From positions 7,501 to 71,500 of the forward strand of contig BSBK01006752.1 of the NCBI GenBank assembly GCA_027943335.1: a stretch of 64,000 nucleotides of DNA. Reading direction: 5' to 3'. Shown here one piece after another: positions 1 through 11,680 of the stretch. This DNA comes from Chamaecyparis obtusa. Lineage: Eukaryota; Streptophyta; Pinopsida; Cupressales; Cupressaceae. The notes beneath the pieces are model-generated. The model was given only the letters and a program-made list of their open reading frames with translations, did not search any database and was not told the DNA's origin. The position numbers and the translations under genes are program-made. How positions within the stretch are numbered: position 1 is the stretch's first letter; each line of letters starts with the position of its first letter.

Positions 1-1097
1 AGGGAGGTGTGGAGTGTACTCCCCATCCATAAATGAGAGTCATTTTCCTCGTTTAAGAGGGTAACAAGCTCTTAGACACATCATCTATCTTGCAATCCTC
101 ATCTCAACTTTCAAACTTGTCACCCTCATTAAGGAGGGATTTTGAGGGGTGATGTCATGACCAAAGGGTAATATTATATGTCTAAAATGTACCTTTCCTA
201 TAGGTATTTTGCTCAAATGATCCATAAAATTGACCTTTCAACACATTTTTAAAACCCAAACAAGGCCATGTCCAAAATTCAAATTCATTTAAAGGTTGTC
301 AACCCTAACCCCTACTTAATTAATTTACATGGTTTCACACTTAGTAAACCCCTACAAAACCTCTTACACATAAACTGCAATATTGACTTCTTCAAAGAAC
401 AATTGAATGAGGACATTTCACAATAAACCCTAATTACCTTCTACGACAAAAAAGAGTTAAGCTTATAGCTTCTTAAAGAGTGAAATTGATTTAGAATAGA
501 TTTTTTTCCCTTCTCCCGTAGACCTCATTTCTTTCTTGCACATAGGAAACACATTCATAAGCATAGTTATACCACAAAGATAAGTCATTATTTTCTATCA
601 ATTTTTCATCAATTTTACGAAGGAATACCAAAAATATTGTCACATAATCATCTCATTTATAATCCTCCAATATATCTAACCATCTATTAAAGAAAAACAT
701 GTACAATCTACAGTTGTATTAGCTATATGTGAGGGATCTTATAGTTTGCATTTTTTGTAACATCAAATATATCTCTTTATCTCTCTTATTTATTGGCACA
801 ATATAGTGATTGAATAAAGATCTCTTGATTCACTTTAAAAATATTTGCATAATACAATCTTATATTCTGAATCTATTTGAGTTCTCTATATCTAAACATT
901 CTATTATTGTTACATTTGTATACTAATGGTTATTAGTACACTTGATCTTTTATAAATCAGATTTTAAAATAACATGTTTAGTATCTTGTCCCATAATTTC
1001 TTTTAAACTTAGATCAAATCCCACACATCAATATATTAATATAAATATAATATTTCTTCAATATTTTAAAAATGATTTTATTTCTATAAACCATAAC
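1..1097. other. AT-rich intergenic DNA, no gene recognised
   Basis: No reading frame with a recognisable protein motif, RNA gene or repeat structure was seen. The first 170 bases are less AT-rich than the rest and could be an old repeat fragment, but nothing in them could be named. Confidence 0.5.
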
Positions 1098-1112
1098 AAT
1101 TATATAAATTAT

Positions 1113-1804
1113 AAATGTTGGAGGACACCACTGATAACCTCAGGAAGGAAGTTGCTTCTAATAAAGGAAATGAGGAGGTTTTTGATAAAGGTTCGGATGA
1201 CCCCACTAAGCTGGAGGAAATTATTAACAAAGCTTTGGAGAAAGCTATGATTCCAGTAAATGACAAGATCAATAAGAACGAAGCCATGCTAAAGAATCTG
1301 CTTACTCTGTCCAACGCTGGAATGAAAGCTACTTTGGATAACTTGAAGACGCTGAGTAGTGTGCTGGAAGGCAACAAAAAGGGCATAGTGATAGATAAAA
1401 ATGATATGACCGAATCCAACCAGCAAATGGGTCTAGGTACTAGAACAAGATCTAATACCAGGAAGAAGATCAAGGTAGAGGACTAGGAAATCATGAATCT
1501 GAAAGAATCAATTAAGACCATGCAGAGTCAACTAGTGGAGTCAGAGTGCTTCTTGAAGACTTTGACCTGATTCTGCTGCTGGAGGCTTTTTTGGCCCTAT
1601 CTTGTTGAGGGCTTTTCATTTTTTGTCTTGTTTCTAGTGTTTTTTGTGTTTGTGCCTATTGAAAATCTGGGAAGTGTCCCTTTGGGGGATTGTCCCTTCA
1701 CGGGATAGTCTGTTGTCCTTCTGTTTCTCCATGCTTATCTTTTCAAATCTTTTTTAAAGGGTTTCGGGGCCCCTTCAAAACTTGTTGTTGCCTTAATAAA
1801 AAAT
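1113..1804 (+). mobile_element. LINE-type retrocopy with 15-bp target duplication
   Basis: A 692-bp insert is flanked by the same 15 bases, aattatataaattat, at 1098-1112 and 1805-1819. It ends in an A-rich tail (taataaaaaat). A long target duplication plus an A-rich 3' end is the signature of LINE-driven target-primed reverse transcription. A copy of the flanking repeat at 4097-4424 reads straight through the insertion point, so it serves as a paralogous empty site. The insert holds a 123-codon ORF followed by about 310 bp of T-rich 3' UTR. It may be a 5'-truncated LINE, a non-autonomous passenger or a processed transcript; no RT is present. Confidence 0.65.
1115..1486 (+). CDS. small lysine/glutamate-rich ORF inside the retrocopy
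   Basis: A 123-codon ORF starts with ATG two bases inside the retrocopy. The product is highly charged. It has a central helical, probably coiled-coil stretch (about residues 30-90, with leucines every three to four residues) and a basic tail, RTRSNTRKKIKVED, that could act as a nuclear localisation signal. No zinc knuckle, RRM or enzyme motif is seen. It could be the tail of a LINE ORF1 or of a captured host mRNA. Its whole ORF lying within a target-duplicated insert argues against it being an independent gene. Function unknown. Confidence 0.35.
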   Translation: MLEDTTDNLRKEVASNKGNEEVFDKGSDDPTKLEEIINKALEKAMIPVNDKINKNEAMLKNLLTLSNAGMKATLDNLKTLSSVLEGNKKGIVIDKNDMTESNQQMGLGTRTRSNTRKKIKVED

Positions 1805-1805
1805 A

Positions 1806-2126
1806 ATTATATAAATTATTAAATTGAACAATTACTATTTTTGTAATGTAATAAATTAGAAGTATAATGAAATTGAATGACAATGATCATTAGAATTGCT
1901 TTCTTTCCTTGAAAGAGAAATTTCCTCTTACTCATTAACATTTTATGCACAAATACTAAATGAACGGTGAAACAACCATTAAATCTCAAATACAAGACAA
2001 AACCAGTGGAATCATTATTTAAAACTCTTTACATATGTGGTATGAATTAAGTTATTCCAAATTTCTATTTCATGCTAGTTCAGTCGTATAAAACTCCTAA
2101 TCATTCTGCCATATAGAAAGGTAACT
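1806..2126 (+). repeat. 320-bp direct repeat, copy 1
   Basis: This block and 4097-4424 are near identical (only a handful of mismatches seen over about 310 bp) and in the same orientation, 2.3 kb apart. No terminal inverted repeats or ORF were seen in the unit. Confidence 0.8.
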
Positions 2127-3039
2127 AGCAATCACACCTTGGTGTGCAATGGGTACGTCATATTAATGTTGGAGGAACAAGAAATCACACCTCTTTCCAT
2201 CTCACTCTTTCCCCTTCTATATCAACCTTTTTCTATTTTTATATCTATTTTTAAATTTTAAATTGTTTATATATTAATTATATATACATTAATCAAATAA
2301 TTATATATCTTTCTTTTTTTTACTATTATTTTGATGACCATCTAGAAAACCTCATTCATCCCAACTATTATTACTTTGAGCTATTGCAACTACCACATTT
2401 GTTTCACTAATGCATCATCCAATCTACAGTGTTTCAAATATCTATTTGACAAGATATTGCACAACTATTAGTCATTATTGAGCAGAAATGAGTGGTTTCA
2501 AATATGAAAAATGTTTTGAATTAGGGAGAGGTTTCTATGAGATCATTAATCACATCAATTTAAAAAAATAAATTTGGAAGAAGTGAATTTTGGTCATATA
2601 TTCTTTTGTATTTTATTGAAATATTAAAATGTACAATAAATTTATAAATTCTTAACATACAAGCTTATGGTATATTTGCAATAGGGATATAATTTTATAG
2701 AAAGAGAGAGATGCACAAGTTAAACCATAAATTTAAAATTTAAACTAATTTTTAATAATTATTTGAAGAAAGACATAAAATATTAAAATAGATTTCAAAC
2801 TTATGTTTAAATATAAAATGTAATAGAGTCGATTGAATGAAAAGTCAAATTATATCAAAATCTAAATAGTAATTAAATAATAATTTAGAAAAAATTGTAA
2901 TAATTAATAAAAGACTAAATTAAAAGATATATATTTAATTTATTAGAATTGAAAAAATGAAAACTAAGTATTGGTGTAGGATTGGAAAATATGAATATAA
3001 GTCTTTTAAAATGTTTATGAAGGTTGCTTAATAAAAAAA
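2127..3039. other. AT-rich intergenic DNA, no gene recognised
   Basis: Very AT-rich sequence without coding, RNA-gene or repeat structure that I could support. Confidence 0.5.
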
Positions 3040-3263
3040 CAATATTTCAAAACATACTTTGTATTATTATATTAATTTTATTTTTTAGTATGAGAATTCA
3101 AATATCTATTTGTATAATTTAATTTAATAGTCTGTGTATGTATAGATTGTTCAATATTTCAAAACATACTTTGTGTTATTATATTAATTTTATTTTTTAA
3201 TATGAGAATTCAAATATCTATTTGTATAATTTAATTTAATAGTCTCTGTATGTTTAGAATAAA
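3040..3263 (+). repeat. 112-bp tandem duplication
   Basis: Two adjacent copies (3040-3151 and 3152-3263) begin with caatatttcaaaacatactt and differ at only a few positions. The unit is AT-rich and non-coding. Confidence 0.85.
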
Positions 3264-3572
3264 TTATTTTTTAATGTACAATTATTATTTCTTTAATTAA
3301 ATATCTCATTTGTGTAATTTTATTAAAATGTTAATTATTATAAATTATTCATTAATTATCTCCTTCACCTCCATTCATTAATTATATCAAATTCGAGGTT
3401 AAATACCTTTGAGGGAATTTTGATTGATGGGTCGGATAACTTTAATAATACACTTTTATTGACTTCTTATGACTTTGTTGGTATTTCGTTTATTTTTCCA
3501 TCCTAAACCCTGGTTGCACTAGACCATTGTGAATGCCACTATGAAAAATGAATTTGCACATCCTAAATCCTA

Positions 3573-3794
3573 TTACTTACTATAAGTGTGTGTTGTTTTT
3601 GTTGTCAGGCCGTAGAAAGCCTTTTTGTGATTCTCGCATATAACTGAATCTGAGCTAACCCACAAATAAATCTGGTGTGCTAATGTTGTCTTTGTCACGA
3701 TCAAATCACAATATCTAAAACCCGTCCCATCATCCAGAATATAATATTTAAAAACATTAACAGCTGTGGAGACCGCTGAACCCATTTCAACCAT
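3573..3794 (-). pseudogene. OB-fold-like ORF fragment (STN1/RPA2-like?)
   Basis: A 73-codon ORF starts MVEMGSAVSTAV and contains FKYYILDDGTGFRYCDL. A strand of the type V-E-x-x-G-x-x-V-S followed by a hydrophobic strand ending in DDGTG and a Cys is the opening of the OB fold in CST subunit STN1 and RPA32. The expected Trp after the Cys is missing. A good splice-donor consensus (GTAAGT) overlaps the stop, so this could be the first exon of a broken gene, but no further exon was found between 1 and 3573. The upstream side has higher GC and a G-box (3931-3936). The family link is a motif-level inference. Confidence 0.3.
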
Positions 3795-3930
3795 AATTGA
3801 ATTGCCGCAACCATTACATTAATTCCCATTTGCATCCTTCCAGCGATGGAAATTATTCTGCCTACATCCTCCAGACACTAAACCCCCCTCCAGTTGGACG
3901 CATCGGACGGCTCTGCTGGTTGATACGGAT

Positions 3931-3936
3931 CACGTG
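3931..3936. promoter_or_regulatory. G-box (CACGTG)
   Basis: A perfect palindromic CACGTG sits in a locally GC-rich stretch (about 3880-4000) some 140 bp upstream of the minus-strand ORF ending at 3573. The position suits a promoter element recognised by bZIP/bHLH factors, but a six-base match may be chance. Confidence 0.3.
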
Positions 3937-4096
3937 GGCCGTCAGATTCTGCGACAACTGCTAAATTTAAAGCAAAGCCCGTTCGGGTTAAAAGCGAGGG
4001 AAACGAGAAAATCTTTTAATTTAATATTTGGAAGTGACAAAAAAGTTTGAAAATTAGTGGGGTTAATTTCAAAGATGAGGTTAGATAGCTAACAAA

Positions 4097-4424
4097 TTAT
4101 ATAAATTATTAAATTGAACAATTACTATTTTTGTAATGTAATAAATTAGAAGTATAATGAAATTGAATGACAATGATCATTAGAATTGCTTTCTTTCCTT
4201 GAAAGAGAGATTTCCTCTTACTCATTAATATTTTATGCCCAAATACTAAATGAACGGTGAAACAACCATTAAATCTCAAATACAAGACAAAACCAGTGGA
4301 ATCATTATTTAAAACTCTTTACATATGTGGCATGAATTAAGTTATTCCAAATTTCTATTTCATGCTAGTCCACTTGTATAAAGCTCCTAAGCATTCTGCC
4401 ATATAGAAAGGTAATTACTAATAG
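4097..4424 (+). repeat. 320-bp direct repeat, copy 2 (uninterrupted)
   Basis: Same sequence as 1806-2126. Its left end runs uninterrupted through the position where copy 1 carries the 692-bp retrocopy, so it shows the unoccupied site. Confidence 0.8.
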
Positions 4425-5202
4425 TATATTAATAACAGATTATATATAAAAATATGTTAAATGAAATGATATATCATAGATGATTCCGGAACTTTTCTTA
4501 TGTTGCAAATGACATTGCCGTCATTTGTCATATTATTCATTACTTTCTTATTGTATCACGCAAAAGAGTTAAATGATGATCGTATATGGTTAATGCAATG
4601 CAAAACAAACACCAAAGAACAATAATAGCTAAAACAATAAGCACATTTTTGGTGTAAACACAAAAGTTTCTTACATGAATAGCTATATTAATATTTATTC
4701 ATTAAATCACTCATGGTATCTCTCCTTTAAATAATACATATCGATGCTTGTTTTGAAACCTCCATTGCTTGCTTTAAAGATTTGTGCTCACTTTTATTGG
4801 GAAAGGTGTACAGTTCTCTAATATATTGTAAAGCTGTCTAAATAGAAATTTAATATGTTTTTATGCAGTTACATTTAATTTTAGCATACATATATCAAAT
4901 AATAATATATATTCTTGTGGATGTGTTCACCGATATGTTGAGAGATATCTTTAGATAATACGTAGAGAGAGTAAATGGGATATTTATAGAGAGAGTTGAA
5001 AGGTAAAGAGAGGGGCAAGATAAAATAGAAATAAGGATGGAGAAAGGAATGTCTTTGTGTGTGAGTAAGAAAGAAAGGTATAACTGTAGAGATAGGGAGA
5101 GCGTGAGTTAGAGAGATACATATGGATATAGAAATAGAGAGGGATATAGATCCATAAATATACCACAATATGATCATCTGATATATATCTTACTATCGAT
5201 CA
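4425..5202. other. intergenic DNA with purine-rich tract
   Basis: No gene recognised. Between about 4960 and 5150 the plus strand is rich in gaga/gata repeats. This makes Ser/Ile/Tyr-rich pseudo-ORFs on the minus strand that I do not regard as coding. Confidence 0.5.
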
Positions 5203-6168
5203 TTTTCACACATAAGAAGAGGATAAAAAGCCCTTTAAAAATATCTTTGCCTATTGATAATCAAGCCTAATAAATGTAAAACCAAAGACTACTACATCTT
5301 CTTCTTATCCTCCTCCATCTCAATCTGATTTTTTTACTATTTGGTCATTTTAATATATTTTATTTACTTTTAAAAAAAATAGTTATTGTTATTTTTTTCA
5401 ATTTAACTTTAATTTATATTATTTTTAAATTTAAATATTTTTAATAAATTTTATTAGTATTACATATTAAATATCATAAATAGTTTATTTTAATAAAATA
5501 TCTAAATATATTAGTAAGGAAGTTTCTAAGGTTTGTATAGCTTAATGGAGATATAGTTGTGAAAATGACATCACTTCCTCCAAATTCCATTGAGAACCAT
5601 ACATGACTGGTGACTTAAAGTTAATTATTATAATTGTTATTTAAATAATTTTTTAATTATTTATTTTAATTATAATTAAATTTATCTTTGTTATAATATT
5701 TAATAATTTTTGTTATTGTAAAAATGTTGATGCACAATCACCAATACATTCTCTCTTAGATATCATTGTACTTGGTTATCATACAAAGGAGAAGGGGAAG
5801 GAGATTGAGAAAGGGAAGGAGATGCAGGACGAGAAGAAGACGCAAGATTCTTTGGTTTGACATCTATTAGGCTTGATTATCAATAGGCACGTGTTATATT
5901 TGAGAGAGAGAGAGAGAGGGGAGAGAGAGAGAGAGAGAGGGAGAGAGAGAGAATTCTGAAGTTTATTTCAAAAATCTAGGTTGTACATGTTTCATATAAG
6001 AAATGATAGTTATAGTGATAGGGAGATAGAGAAGGGGAAGGAGATGGAGGAGGAGGAGGATGAGAAGAAGACATAGAAATCTTTGGTAAATTACATATAT
6101 TAGGCTTGATTATCAATAGGCATAGGTATTTTTAAAGGGCTTTCTATCCTCTTCTTATGTGTGAAAAT
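5203..6168. mobile_element. foldback element with ~125-bp inverted arms
   Basis: The left arm (about 5203-5327) is the reverse complement of the right arm (about 6037-6168). Both contain gcctattgataatcaagcc or its complement and end in a ttttcacacataagaagagg-type terminus. A third arm in right-arm orientation lies at about 5785-5890. The interior is AT-rich and holds a GA microsatellite. Long, multiplied inverted arms with no coding capacity fit a foldback or MITE-like DNA transposon. No clear target duplication was found, so the superfamily stays open. Confidence 0.55.
5902..5952 (+). repeat. (GA)n microsatellite
   Basis: About 50 bp of nearly pure ga repeats with two g interruptions, inside the foldback element. 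Confidence 0.9.
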
Positions 6169-6402
6169 CTATGACTCACAAGTAGTTGCACTATAAATAT
6201 GTAGGTGGATTATAATTATGGGGCTAGAGATTATTCATTCAGAACATGCTAGAATCTTTAGATGTAGGATGTGTAGATGAAAAGGTGTCAGATATAATAA
6301 TGCCCACCATGTTGATGTTTGTTAAAAGCTTAAACTCGTACGAGCTGAGATGGCATATGAAAGTTCATGTAACTTCAAAAAAGGAGATGCGCTAGTTTAA
6401 AA

Positions 6403-6651
6403 AATGATCAAGTTGCTAGACACTTCTCACAATGTTATCAATGTTACACTATGGGGGCACCAACTGAACGAGAAGGTGGAGATCTCTAGCAAAAGTATTA
6501 CCTCCAAGAAACTACAATACTTGATATTAAGAGTGGGTGTGTATTTATATTTAATGGTAAAGTCATAAGTACATCAAGCACGACAACTTTTTGCATAAAC
6601 CCTGTCATAGAGGAAACCAGACAATTGGAGGATGGAGTTGGGGTTGATTGA
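6403..6651 (+). pseudogene. replication protein A large-subunit (RPA1) OB-fold relic
   Basis: One frame reads KMIKLLDTSHNVINVTLWG, matching the strand-turn-VTLWG signature of an RPA70 DNA-binding OB fold. After a frameshift near 6545 the text continues FNGKVISTSSTTTFCINP, the second conserved RPA70 block (FNGK..GTSS..Q.F.NP). RPA1 binds single-stranded DNA in replication and repair. The reading frame is broken and no flanking exons were recognised, so this is a pseudogene fragment. Plant Helitrons often carry RPA1-like genes, so a Helitron origin is possible, but no RepHel motif was seen. Confidence 0.6.
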
Positions 6652-8201
6652 GAGAATCGTAGAGAAGTAATAGGCTTTTGGAAAGTTGTGGGGAGAAATC
6701 AGTATGTGCGATATATATAGAAAGAGAGTTTACTAGAAAAGATGGTTAATATGAATGTTGAGTTATATTATGCTTACACACATGTATTGATTAGAATGAG
6801 ACATTGCCACGTAAATTACCATTTTCACAAGTTTTTACAGTACTGTTACCTCTTTAATTTTTTTGAGATATTTCTTCTAAATGAGCTGATTAATGAGAGG
6901 TCAATATTGCTCAATTAAAATAGAATAAATATACACACACAAAAGCTAGGGAAAAAATATATACACACTATTCACTTTCTCTTTGTTAATCCTTAGAAAT
7001 AGGATTGATAATTAACATAAACTAGTGGTCTCCCATAGTGCCATTACGTTTAAACATATATAAAGAATAAATAAGTCATATCAATAGTACAAGAAATATT
7101 TCTACATTAGTAATACAATGACATCATTTAATATATATAACACTATCAGCGTAACCCTTGCACCCTTCAAAGGTGCAAGTGCTAGTTGTATTTTCTGTGG
7201 GGTTAAGTTGATACACTTTATGGGTTCATTTTTCTTTTTCAAATATAGTTTTGAAAAAATGGCATTTTTAGAGTTATTGTTATAAGGATATCTAATTAAA
7301 TGTGTATATTTTTTGGAAATGTGTATTCAGTTTCTGAAATGCACCAAGAAGTCAATATCTCTCATACATTATAAATGTATTATGATAGATGTTTGGGGCA
7401 TTTTAAGTGTTGGATGGGGGAGAGGAGCCACTATGTGCCCACCGTAACTTCACACTTTTTAAAATGCTATGTAAAAATCTCAAATTAATCTCTTTTTTTT
7501 TACAGCAACTTATTTGTCAAGTCTCTTATTTAAAAATAAAATTTCAAGTCCACATGGTCAAATATGATGCCACATAGCATGCTTTTTGTGAAAGTATAAA
7601 AAATGGTCCCAAAAAGTGATAAGACCCATACATATGCACTAAATCATGTTTATTGGTGTGTTGATGTGGCACCACATTAGTGGTTATTTTTTGAAATTTA
7701 AAGGCATCTTTTTTGGGATATGCATTGATGGGACATTTTTAGTGCACCACTATAGGCCTATTTTGTTCACGTACTAGTCTAAAGTGTTCATCTAACATAT
7801 CACATATTGGACCCTGCTCATGTATTGGCTCCTCTCCCTTAGATATTTCCATATTTTTCTCTTTCTATTTGCTTCATGTTGTTTCGTATTGATGTCTTTA
7901 AATTTTGTGGTACTAGTTATTGTTTATTTCTTGTGTACTTAAAGATACTAAATGTATTATATAAATAAGGTTTTGAATATAAAATCTTGAACAAATTAAG
8001 ACTATATCAAGTTATTTTATTAACAATCTATACAAAAATTAGAATAATAAAAATAGATAGTTAAAAATGATTAAGTTATGAAAGGATTTCACCATTACAA
8101 ACCTTTTTTGCACCAAGATATGGTTGTTATGTTTGAAGACGGTTGAATTGGTGGCATGTCAGTGTCTTCACCAATAGCATAACATTACATATGAGGGTGA
8201 A
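6652..8201. other. intergenic DNA, no gene recognised
   Basis: AT-rich, without long ORFs or identifiable repeat ends. A stretch around 7380-7460 is less AT-rich but has no coding signal. Confidence 0.45.
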
Positions 8202-8546
8202 ATGGAAATAGCTTGGGTTGAGGCTAATTTATGGATTTTTGGCCCAAGGATTAGATGGCTAGGATATAAAGTAGAGATCAAGGCTTCAAATTGGTTTCTC
8301 GACCCTCTAGAGGATGAGAGGAGAATAATTTTTCTCACATGTTTGGTGGATGGAGAAGAGTCCAAGATCAAAGTAGACTCTATGGTGGAGAATCCCTTTA
8401 GAGAAAGTGGAGAGATGAGATGGAGAAGGGCTACTTTGGAGTACTTAGAAGGATGGGTAAGTCCTTTGGCTTATATGACATGGTATCAAGGTCATGTCAC
8501 ATGTACAAAGGCAATACCTATGTATATATTTGAGAATTGTGCATGA
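8202..8546 (+). CDS. hypothetical 114-codon ORF, unrecognised
   Basis: ATG-started ORF, tryptophan-rich (WVEANLWIFG, IRWLGYK, NWFLDPLEDER), with a mix of charged and hydrophobic residues that looks more protein-like than most chance ORFs here. No known domain is recognised and no neighbour gives context. It could be an exon of a captured gene, a transposon relic or chance. Confidence 0.2.
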   Translation: MEIAWVEANLWIFGPRIRWLGYKVEIKASNWFLDPLEDERRIIFLTCLVDGEESKIKVDSMVENPFRESGEMRWRRATLEYLEGWVSPLAYMTWYQGHVTCTKAIPMYIFENCA

Positions 8547-10010
8547 TTTGGAGGGGTTGAATAAGATTAAGAAAATGAAAGAGGTTAATGAGTTAAACTT
8601 ATTTTCAACTCACTATATAAATGGATTAAAAAGGAGAAATTAAATAAATAGATATATTTAGTTAATTTTTGGAAAGGCAATAGAGAAGCAAGATAAATAA
8701 ATATTTTAATTTATTTACCCAATGTAGACATTAGAAGAAGGGTTAAAAAATGATTTCAGGCTAGAAATTTCATTGGGTGAATAGTGATAAATATGAATTT
8801 AATTAATTAAATAATAACTAATAAGGGGATGAAAATTGGATAACTAATAGGGTAAATATATATTTATTCTATCAATAATAGAGAAAATAACTAGGTGTTT
8901 ATTGTTGATTTGTCAATTTTAGGTTTCTACACTTACATCTAACATTTTGTAAATCTACCATTTTGTTACACTACATCATTTAGTCCAATTCCTATTTAAT
9001 GTGCCATGATATTTCCCATTCTATCTACAAATGTGTTTGTGGCTTTGTCCCAAGAGTTGAACCATAATTGCAACCTCAACTCCATATTTTCAAATTTAAT
9101 TTCAACCTTTTCTTGTATTAGATCTTTAAAAATATGATTTTAACTTATCTACCAACATGCCAATGGTTTCAATTTGTGTAGCTAGGGCTTATATTTAAAG
9201 GCCCATCACCCCAAGTCATTCACAAGAAGATCGTGGCATAATCACATGATTAACAAAATTGAGCATCATATTCACATATCAGTAATCAACACTTGTAGGT
9301 TTATAAATCAACAAGTGCATAAGTATTAAACCATCCAATACTTTATTATTTCATTAGTCCCTTTTTTTCAATTGAAGTAATTGCTAGATATCTAATACTA
9401 ATAAACTTGAGTATAACACTATTCCTCTTTGTTAAGGTGTGCCCAAATGGTGATTCTTAGCATCACCTAGTTTTTCTTACTTAGCTATAAATTAGGTGGT
9501 CTCTACTTGAGATAAAAAATCAACACACGACAACACATATCGATTGGACTCAATCTTAGGTGTATCCCTATTAAGTATTTAAACTCTTCTTGATCATAGT
9601 CATCTGTCTCTGACATTAGTATGTGTTTTGAACTCTATTTTTTCTCACATTCAAAATCAACATTTTATTGATAATCTTAAAAATAATCTTAATCTTTCTT
9701 GTTTCTATATTGAATACATTTTTTTCTCAACTAATCATATAATCAACTATTAAATTATCTAATTTATTTGAATTATATTCATGAATAACTAGATATATTT
9801 ATAGGATGTGTTTTATTCCTTAGAGAGGTATGTTGTTTATGAACGTAGTTTGAGTATATGACTTAGATTAATGCTCTAAGGGATGAAAGTAGCTAGGTAA
9901 ATATTTTTAGGGTAGTTTGAAAATAGCTTGGTATTATAAACCTATTTCTTATAGCTAATGATATTGATATTGATATATAAACCACTCTAATGTTTCAAAA
10001 GAACACAAAT
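8547..10010. other. intergenic DNA, no gene recognised
   Basis: AT-rich sequence with no ORF above background and no repeat ends that I could support. Confidence 0.45.
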
Positions 10011-10011
10011 C

Positions 10012-10262
10012 CAATGTTGCTCATGATAATATGGGTGTAATGTGATGTTGTTATCATCAAGATGATGATGAAGTTGACACGAATGGATAACAATAGAGTT
10101 TGATAAATAGAAAAGGATTAAGTTATAATTAAAAATAAAGATAAGAATTCACATAATGTTGCTCTCATTAAAATAATGACGGAGCTGACAAGAATGGATA
10201 AAGATAGACTTTGATAAATATAGAAAAGGATAGAGCTATAAAATTATAACTAAAAGTAAAGT
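10012..10262 (+). repeat. diverged ~113-bp tandem duplication
   Basis: The two halves share blocks such as gaatggataa...gataaata (near 10080 and 10193) and ttataa..taaa. Period is about 113 bp with many substitutions; non-coding. Confidence 0.55.
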
Positions 10263-10687
10263 TGAAAAAATTAGTTATTTTACTTTTAATGGTTGAAGTT
10301 ATGTTAATTTTAACAATTTTATTTTATCAATAGCAGATACTTTTTTTTTGCTATGTAAAAGGTTAGAGCCAAAAGTTTTATATTACTTCCAAAAAAAACA
10401 TACAAATTACATAATCTGAAGTTCAAGCCTTGCTCATGCCATCCACCTGACTATTTGTATCTCCTATACTATACTACTTATAAGCCGCTACCATTCAATG
10501 TCATCATAGATTCAACCATCCTACTACATAACTAACAAAGTTAGGGCAGCACAAGCAATAAAAACCCGTATTATGTCATTACATCAATCTTGGGCTACAA
10601 AAAAAAGGCATACCATCCTTCCCCCAATAACCATCCAAGACTATATCCAACATCCATATCCAATCCCTATATGCTATATCATTATTT
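10263..10687. other. insertion target of the Tat element
   Basis: AT-rich DNA with no gene. The pre-insertion locus would join 10692 directly to 26477 after removing one GCATA copy. Confidence 0.5.
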
Positions 10688-10692
10688 GCATA

Positions 10693-11565
10693 TGTAGACA
10701 TGGAAAATTGGACAAAGGCTTAAATCAATCAAAAGGTGCATCAAATCATCAAAATAGCACGAAAAATCAATAAATGGAACAAAGGCAATTCAAATCAAAG
10801 GAAAATTCAATTAAATGATTAAATGATTAAATAAAGCTTGAAAAGGGGAAAAACACTACGAAATTGATTAAATTCAATTAATGACATAGTTGTTGAAAGC
10901 AAAAATCAAAATGAACCTCTTACCCTTCATGGCTAAATTTAATTACTTTAATTAATTAATAAATCATAATTTCCCTCAACAAAGCAAATTGGAGACAAAA
11001 TGGACACAAATCACTCACTTTTGTTGAAATGGTCCAGCCTTTTGAAACCATTTAAATGATTGTCCCCTCCTTGTCCCCCCATTTATGGATAAAGCAAAGC
11101 CAATTGACCTTACCCAAGCATAACCATGATCAACTCACTCTACCCCCTACCCTTGGGAAATTACTATAAGTATGAAGCATTTTGAAGAGCATTTCCATCT
11201 TAGAATTTCAATTGAAAAGCATTGTTACTATAGTCAATTGAGATCATTTCTAAGAGCAATTGAAGCATTTGAGCATTTAGAGTTTATCATTTTATCATTT
11301 TATCATTGCATTATTATCAATGGAGCCAGATTAAGCATGAATTCATCATAGAATAAGCATTTAGAAGCATCATAGCAGCATTATTCTCATTTTAGAGGTG
11401 TCACTAGTGAGGATTTGCAGCTGAGAGCTCACTTACCACTTCTTTCTAGAGATCCATGAGATGTTATAGATTGTAGTTGCATTTTAGAGTAAATTTCCTT
11501 TGTATTTAGCTTAAATTGTTGCTACTTGATCTTAATTTCATGAAGGTGAATAATATCATCACACA
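10693..11565 (+). repeat. 5' LTR of the Tat element
   Basis: Runs TG...CA and is 873 bp long. It matches 25607-26471 nearly base for base. Differences seen are one at about 11086, an 8-bp indel cluster near 11300, and a few single changes near 11330-11390. A TATA-like ctataagta at about 11163 is a plausible transcription start signal. Confidence 0.95.
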
Positions 11566-11567
11566 AA

Positions 11568-11584
11568 TGGTGCCCACCGTGGGG
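11568..11584 (+). promoter_or_regulatory. primer binding site of the Tat element
   Basis: tggtgcccaccgtgggg begins two bases after the 5' LTR. This wording is typical of Tat/Ogre elements, in which a tRNA other than initiator Met primes minus-strand synthesis (tRNA-Arg is reported for Ogre); the tRNA was not verified here. Confidence 0.8.
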
Positions 11585-11680
11585 CCTTGAGCCTCAAATT
11601 CTAACAAATTTGTGATTTAAATCACCTTTGCATGCATTTTTGTGTTGTTTCAATGTGTTTTCTGCAGGAATTTGCTAAAG

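Noticed and set aside
4881..5177. Ser/Ile-rich minus-strand ORFs
   Set aside because: Produced by gaga/gata low-complexity sequence.
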